Of a DNA stretch of 64,000 nt, positions 59,000 to 64,000 are shown one piece after another. Positions within the stretch are counted from its first letter, which is position 1. Each line of letters begins with the position of its first letter. The notes below the pieces were generated by a model, which was not told the DNA's origin, made no database searches, and was given only the letters and a program-made list of their open reading frames with translations. Both the position numbers and the translations under genes were made by a program. This DNA is from Haplomitrium mnioides (Eukaryota; Marchantiophyta; Haplomitriopsida; Calobryales). The DNA is taken from positions 1 through 64,000 of the forward strand of contig JBNGIS010006407.1 in NCBI GenBank assembly GCA_049999725.1, in the 5' to 3' direction.

Positions 59000-59560
59000 T
59001 ATGAGCATAGAAATGGATGAATCTTGGACAAAAACTTGCCAATCCATTGAAAGCTTGAACATCCTTTGCATCATTTGGCATTGGCTACTCTATAATAGCT
59101 TTAATCTTCTCTTCCTTCAACTTTATGCTATCTGCAAACACTTCTAGATAAGTCACTTCTTGCTTCTAAAACTCACACTTGGACTTCTTGCAATAAAACT
59201 TCCAATTGAGTAGTCTTTGCAATACTTCCTTAAGATGATCACAATGCTCAACTTCACTTTTACTAAAGATGAATATATCATCCAAAAACACCAACAATAA
59301 CTTATCCAATAAACCATCAAAAATTCAATGCATTTGATTCATGAATATTGTCGGAGCATTAGAAAGGCAAAATGTAAGAACCTTCAAATCCACCATCTTT
59401 CTTTGGGACAAAGAATACCGAAGCTCCCCAAGGCAAAGTACTATATTGAATAAAATCCTTTTCGAGAAGATTCATCAATGTCTTTCAAAGCTCCTCTAAT
59501 TCTTGTGGTGATAACCGATATATAGGTCGATTATAAGAAGTGCTTCATAGTATCAACTCA
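59000..59560 (-). pseudogene. pol: Element B: reverse transcriptase (truncated)
   Basis: It aligns with element A over 52900-53560, including the codons for the catalytic L-D-D box near 59285. A stretch present in element A (53190-53380) is missing at about 59380, an internal deletion. Confidence 0.72.
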
Positions 59561-59966
59561 ATTAGAACAGGCATTCCGCGATCATGTCATAGCCATTTGG
59601 CAAATCTCCCAGAAACACATCTACAAACTCCTTCAAAATATCATCTATCGTTGAGGTACGTGCACTTTTTTCTCCCTCTTTACTCAAAGTCTATAATAGG
59701 CTTGATCCAAATAGCAAAGATAAGCAACTCTTGCTCCACTGAATTAACATGCTGAAATGATTTAGGCTTCTTTACCAACGGTATCAAAAACCACAAAAGA
59801 AATTTCTTACCTTGTAAGGTGACTTGAATCTGTCGCTTTGTCCAATCAAATTGAGCGGATCAATCTTCAAGCCAAGACAACCCTAAAATGATGTCATATT
59901 GTACATGTGTAATAACAAATTGCATAGATTCTATGTACTCTTTTCAATCCTTAGAAGGAATGGCTT

Positions 59967-60281
59967 TCAAGAGTGAAACACATAATGGTTTTGGCCATTG
60001 GCCACAGTCACAACACTCTCCTTGATAAGCCTAAATTTTTCTTTGATTATCTTAGCAAAAAACAATGACATAAAATTTCCAGAACTTTTGCTATTCACCA
60101 ACATTCTACAAGATCGCTTCTTAATCATACCATCAAGATTAAACAAAGTACCTTGAATTCTTATCGAAATTTTGATTCCATTAGAGCTTGCAAAGTTTTG
60201 AGAACGCTGTTCGAATAATTGAGTATAAGGCCTAGCTTTTATAGGAGAAAGTAATGAGTCAAGCCTCTCCTTCATACACAT
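59967..60281 (-). pseudogene. pol: Element B: protease
   Basis: A 104-codon frame holds R-M-L-V-N-S-K-S where the protease active site is expected; element A has D-S-G at this place. Asp-to-Asn and Gly-to-Lys changes make it inactive. V-V-T-V-A-N-G follows as in element A. Confidence 0.72.
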
Positions 60282-60584
60282 TGCTTCTTCTAATTGAGTA
60301 GACTCTCTAATAGTAACTTTTATTCTTGTACGAGGTTTTTATCCCCAAATAAAGCAATCTAGTGCCTATTCTTCTCTTATATCCGGAATTTGCATAATTG
60401 TATCTTGAAAGTGTGTAACATCGCTTCTTTCAATACCAATTTGCTTCAATTTAGCCAATCTATCTCTTGCTACTTTTGAAGGATTTACAACCCTAAATCT
60501 TGAAATCACCGCTTCTTTGGACTCACACAAAGAAACTATAGGAGCAACAAATCCACGTTGTGCTTATTCTACTTGATATCTTCA

Positions 60585-60848
60585 TCAAGTCTTAGCAACT
60601 CCTTCTAATTGACTTGCTGCAAATAGAATTTGTCGACCATCTTCTCTAATGTTTGTAGCTTCAAAATATTGCTCACAATTGAATATAAAGTTCTTAGATG
60701 CACCACAAACCATTCTCCCATCATATGCTTTTGACGATGGAAATAGACCATAATTCTCTTCTTCTCGAAAAGTTTCTCTTTCTTTCATTCTTCCTTCCAA
60801 AAGACATGAAAGATGTTCAAGCTGTTGTTCCATTGCTTGAACCACCAT
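60585..60848 (-). pseudogene. gag: Element B: gag N-terminal part
   Basis: An 87-codon frame shows an amphipathic, possibly coiled N-terminus (A-M-E-Q-Q-L-E-H-L) and the gag core signature F-I-F-N-C-E-Q-Y-F with L-E-G-V-A near the end, as in Ty3 gag proteins of plants. The rest of gag to 60290 is broken. Confidence 0.72.
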
Positions 60849-60886
60849 CTCTTGATTCTATATATAACTCACCACTAAAAAAATAA

Positions 60887-60903
60887 CCATGGCTCTGATA
60901 CCA
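60887..60903 (-). other. Primer-binding site of element B, initiator tRNA-Met type
   Basis: On the - strand TGGTATCAGAGCCATGG begins one base after the LTR end. The first 12 bases match the standard initiator tRNA-Met site exactly. Confidence 0.92.
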
Positions 60904-60904
60904 A

Positions 60905-61289
60905 TGTAAAAGAACTCAAGTACCAAATCAAAATGAGTAAGAACTTATAGTGAACTTTAATAGAGTTCTTCAACCAAAAGCAACTCAAAGCCCAAGCTAA
61001 AACCAAGAGTGCAAGCAAAAGAAACCAAAGAAATCAAGTGATTCAAGAGGAACTGCAGAATGATAAGTGGGGCTAAGAAGCCCTTCTATTTATACAAGAG
61101 AAGAGGGTGTCATTCCTTTTTTCTTCACTTACAAGTCACTTCTAATTTCAACCCTAAAAGTGACTCTCTACTAAAAGTGACTTTGAAGCCAAGTAATCTT
61201 ATCACAACCCTAAAAGTAACTCTCTACCACTTCCTTCACTCCTCTCTATTTTCGTATAAATAGCACAACCTTATTCTTGTACTATTATA
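60905..61289 (-). repeat. LTR shared between elements B and C (385 bp)
   Basis: It is the 5' LTR of element B, next to its PBS, and lies directly against integrase of element C, where that element's 3' LTR would be. Ends are TATAATAG and TTTTACA on the - strand. Confidence 0.88.
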
Positions 61290-62265
61290 GTAGATAACAT
61301 AACTTGGTCACCTAAAACATAAGAGCAATCACGATGATGGCTATCGGCATATTGTTTTTGTTGATTTTGAGCAATAGTAAGATGGTTGCAAGCATCTTGC
61401 AAGGAAGAAGATAAACAAGACAAAAAAGTAGAAATACTTGGAACATTGGAAGAAGAAAGAGAAAGCAAACCATTGGAAACAAGAGGATGTTGACCTAAAT
61501 TAAGAAAGAATGAAAAAAACCTAGAATTTTCTTGTTTGGAGTTGTTGTAAGTGAACTCCACAATTGGTAAGAAACTATTCCAATCGGTATGATGAGTATT
61601 GATGAATACGTGAAGCATATCCTCCATAATGTGATTAGCGCGCTCCGTTTTCCCATCTATTTGAGGATGATAAGCAATAGACATACAGAGTTTGGTACCC
61701 AAAGGTGTGAACAACTCTCGCCAAAACTTTCCAGTGAATTGTGGATCTCTATCAGATATTAATACCTTTGGCATGCCATGATATCGAAAGAATGTATCAA
61801 AGTAAATCTTTGCCAATTGTGGAGCATCCACTGTATCCACTATTGGTGCTAGATGAATTTGTTTGCTTAACTTATCTACAAACCCCACAATAGCAGTAGA
61901 CCCACAAGGCGTGGTTGGAAGCAAAGTGATAAGATCTAAACTTACATGTTTCCACCGAGCAGTAGGAATCAATAATGGTTGAAGAAGACCAGTTGTTTTT
62001 GATTTGAAGCCTTGTTTTGTTGACAACTCTCACAAGAACGAATAAAGCCACAAACATCTTGAGTTAGGTTTGGCCACCACCAAGTACGTTGAAGTAACTC
62101 TATGGTCTTGTCTACCCCAAGATGCCTAGAGATTGGAATGTCATGTACTTTTTGTAAATGGGTCATTCGAAACGCATCATCTTGTGGAATATATATTTGA
62201 TAGTCTTGATAGATAATACTATCCCGAATGGAAAAAACATAATACTCATTATCTTTGACCACCAA
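61290..62265 (-). pseudogene. pol: Element C: integrase, best preserved of the family
   Basis: A 251-codon frame at 61271-62026 holds S-L-D-L-I near 61940, I-S-D-R-D-P-Q near 61760 and D-G-K-T-E-R near 61650, so the D-D-E core is complete. The zinc domain lies at 61969-62265 in another frame, with H-L-G-V-D-K-T near 62115 and C-E-S-C-Q-Q near 62035. The frame runs into the LTR at 61289, so the GPY/F module and the chromodomain are deleted. Confidence 0.88.
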
Positions 62266-62269
62266 ATGT

Positions 62270-62820
62270 GCATTAACAAGATTTAAGAAGGCATCTCCAT
62301 GTGACTTTTGTCAAAAGTTGTCACTGGTTGCTTCATCAAGATGCAATATACTAACATTTGCAACCTCCAATGTATTTAGACGATGATCCAGTCTTCGTGA
62401 CAATGCATCAAGAATAGTATGGAACCTTCCCGGCTTGCACTCAAACTTGATACCAAAGAGCTGTAGCTGATCTTCTTATCGATGATGACGACTTGTCATA
62501 TTTTCCAAGTGAATTGATTGCAATAAGAGCTTGTGATCGGTGCACATAAGTACATGCTTTCTTAAATGATAGTGTCTCCAAACTTTGGTAGCATGAACCA
62601 TTGTCAATTTCTCTCTATCCATTGCAAAATAATTTCTCTGTTGCATTTAGCCAGCATGACAGAAAGGCAATCAGATGAAGTCCATCATCAAACTCTTGTT
62701 GTAACACTGCTCCAATAGCAAAATTAGAGGCATCAAAATTAGCTATACAATATGCCTTTGGATCACATGGTTGTAGAATTGGATGAGAAGACACCACATC
62801 TTTGTCGTTGAAATGCCTCT
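62270..62820 (-). pseudogene. pol: Element C: connector and RNase H
   Basis: A-N-F-D-A-S-N-F-A-I-G-A-V-L near 62720 and F-L-S-C-W-L-N near 62650 mark RNase H. The connector to integrase is broken by stops near 62310 and 62480. Confidence 0.78.
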
Positions 62821-62829
62821 TGCTATTTG

Positions 62830-63500
62830 GTCGTCTATTGAAACTTTGCCTCCTTGCCTAACAGATTCGTAAGCGGTGCAACAATATGAGCATAATAATG
62901 GATGAATCTTTGATAAAAACTTGCCAATCTATTCAAAGCTCAAACATCCTTTGCATCATTTGGCATTGGCAACTCTAAAATAGCCTTAATCTTCTCTTTC
63001 TCTATCTTGATGCCATCTGAAGACACTTTATATCCTAGATAAGTTACCTCTTACGTCCAAAATTCACACTCAAACATCTTGCAATAAAACTTCCAATTGC
63101 ATAGTCTTTGCAATATTTCTTTAAGATGATCACAATGCTCAGCTTCACTTTTACTAAAGATAAGTATATCATCCAAAAGCACCAACATTGACTTATCCAA
63201 TAAACCATCAAAAACTCAACGTATTTGATCCATAAATATTGTCGGAGTATTAGTAAGATCAAATGTAAGAACCTTCTATTCAAAATGCCTGTACCTTGTA
63301 CGAAAAGCCATCTTTGGCACATCACTTGGCTTGATAAGAATTCGCCAATAACCACTTCAGAGATCCAACTTAGAAAAGAATTACGCACCACTCAATTGAT
63401 CTAACAAATCATTAATACGAGGTAGAAGATAGGAATTTTTCACTATTTGATTGTTCAAGCCTCAATAATTTGTACAAAGACAAAATCTAGCATCTTTCTT
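62830..63500 (-). pseudogene. pol: Element C: reverse transcriptase (N-terminus lost)
   Basis: The sequence aligns with element A RT over 52850-53400 on the - strand, including the catalytic region near 63170 (L-D-D coding bases, with the following residues changed). It is cut at about 63500, where LTR sequence begins. Protease, gag and PBS are missing. Confidence 0.75.
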
Positions 63501-63549
63501 TGTATTATTTATAAGAAAATAGCACAAACTTATGCTTGTACTATTACAC
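63501..63549 (-). repeat. LTR end fragment of element C
   Basis: TTTATAAGAAAATAGCAC to TGTACTATTACA matches the outer 48 bases of the family LTR. It is joined directly to RT sequence. Confidence 0.8.
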
Positions 63550-63644
63550 TGTTCATTCAATCCCCCATTTCACCCCAAATAGAAGGCTCCTCCCCTTATG
63601 GCCTCAAAGATCATTGAAATATAAAGACATAATTTGCAAGTAGA

Positions 63645-64000
63645 TTGGCAAAAGAAGACACTCACAACATCTCAATGGAAGATTTGGGAAGATTGAGCAC
63701 AACCTCAATCAAGACAACTATCCCTATATGTGATTGGAGAAAATTTGATCAAAAAAAAGATGTGGCATTTTTGAAACTCATTCGTGAAGTCAAAATTGAT
63801 AAGGAGAATTCCAAGCACAAAGTTTCACATAAACTTTATTGGGGTTTGAAGAAGCTCCATGATGTTTTTCACAATGATTTACTTTATGGTTTGCCATCTA
63901 AATGATACATTGATCACAAGATTAAGGTTATTCAAGAAAGTACTCCACTATTCAAGACATCATATCATTTGCCTCATCATGAATTGGAAGAATAGAAATC
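63645..64000 (+). pseudogene. pol: Chromovirus pol, start of RT (runs off right edge)
   Basis: On the + strand H-D-V-F-H-N-D-L-L-Y-G-L-P near 63861, then I-D-H-K-I near 63909 and Y-H-L-P-H-H-E-L-E-E near 63963 match the beginning of Ty3 chromovirus RT (the D-V-F, G-L-P-P, I-D-H and L-E-E-L motifs). A TGA near 63903 (Arg fits) and a TAG near 63993 break it. Orientation is opposite to elements B and C, so it is a separate insertion. Confidence 0.75.

Overview
The window looks like repeat-dominated chromatin from a land plant with a large genome. Nearly everything recognisable is a retroelement in some state of decay. The plant assignment rests on Athila/Tat-like Ty3 elements with multi-kilobase LTRs, chromoviruses primed by initiator tRNA-Met, a long tandem satellite, and stop codons of the kind left by cytosine methylation at CAG and CG. 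I cannot narrow the lineage further. I recognise no intact host gene, rRNA, tRNA or CRISPR array.

Layout. (1) 1-9995: a Ty3-type element on the + strand (element I). Its 5' LTR is cut by the left edge. It has a tRNA-Asp-like primer site, gag-PR-RT-RH-IN broken by stops and frameshifts, and a 3 kb 3' LTR. (2) 9996-11078: the 3' part of an older broken ORF into which element I appears to have inserted. It reads as the C-terminal part of a C5 DNA methyltransferase, then an integrase-tail-like segment, then a PHD finger. Two 127-bp direct repeats follow that could be its LTR. This is the most unusual item here. (3) 13450-16822: a strongly decayed Ty3 element on the - strand (element D). (4) 16823-29264: AT-rich sequence with little recognisable content, apart from a chromovirus integrase tail at 26663-27100 and some diverged repeats. 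(5) 29265-36164: about 6.9 kb of an ~81-bp tandem satellite that resumes at 55306-55470.

(6) 36165-55305: a nested stack inside that satellite. A - strand chromovirus (element A, 50785-54900, 5' LTR 54901-55305) has an odd inverted LTR arrangement at its left end. Inside that LTR sits a large GC-rich + strand Athila/Tat-like element (element II, 36194-50417) with a perfect 5-bp target duplication. Inside the 5' LTR of element II sits a 1223-bp solo LTR. (7) 58079-63549: a - strand LTR-internal-LTR-internal-LTR array of the same chromovirus family as element A (elements B and C). (8) 63645-64000: the start of another, + strand chromovirus pol that runs off the right edge.

The protein domains would work together only in the copy-and-paste cycle of each element: gag packages RNA, PR processes the polyprotein, RT-RH copies it from the tRNA-primed PBS, and IN inserts the cDNA. 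No copy here looks autonomous. Most in-frame stops in elements I and II stand where CAG, CAA or CGA codons are expected, so the main visible force is C-to-T decay, probably from DNA methylation.
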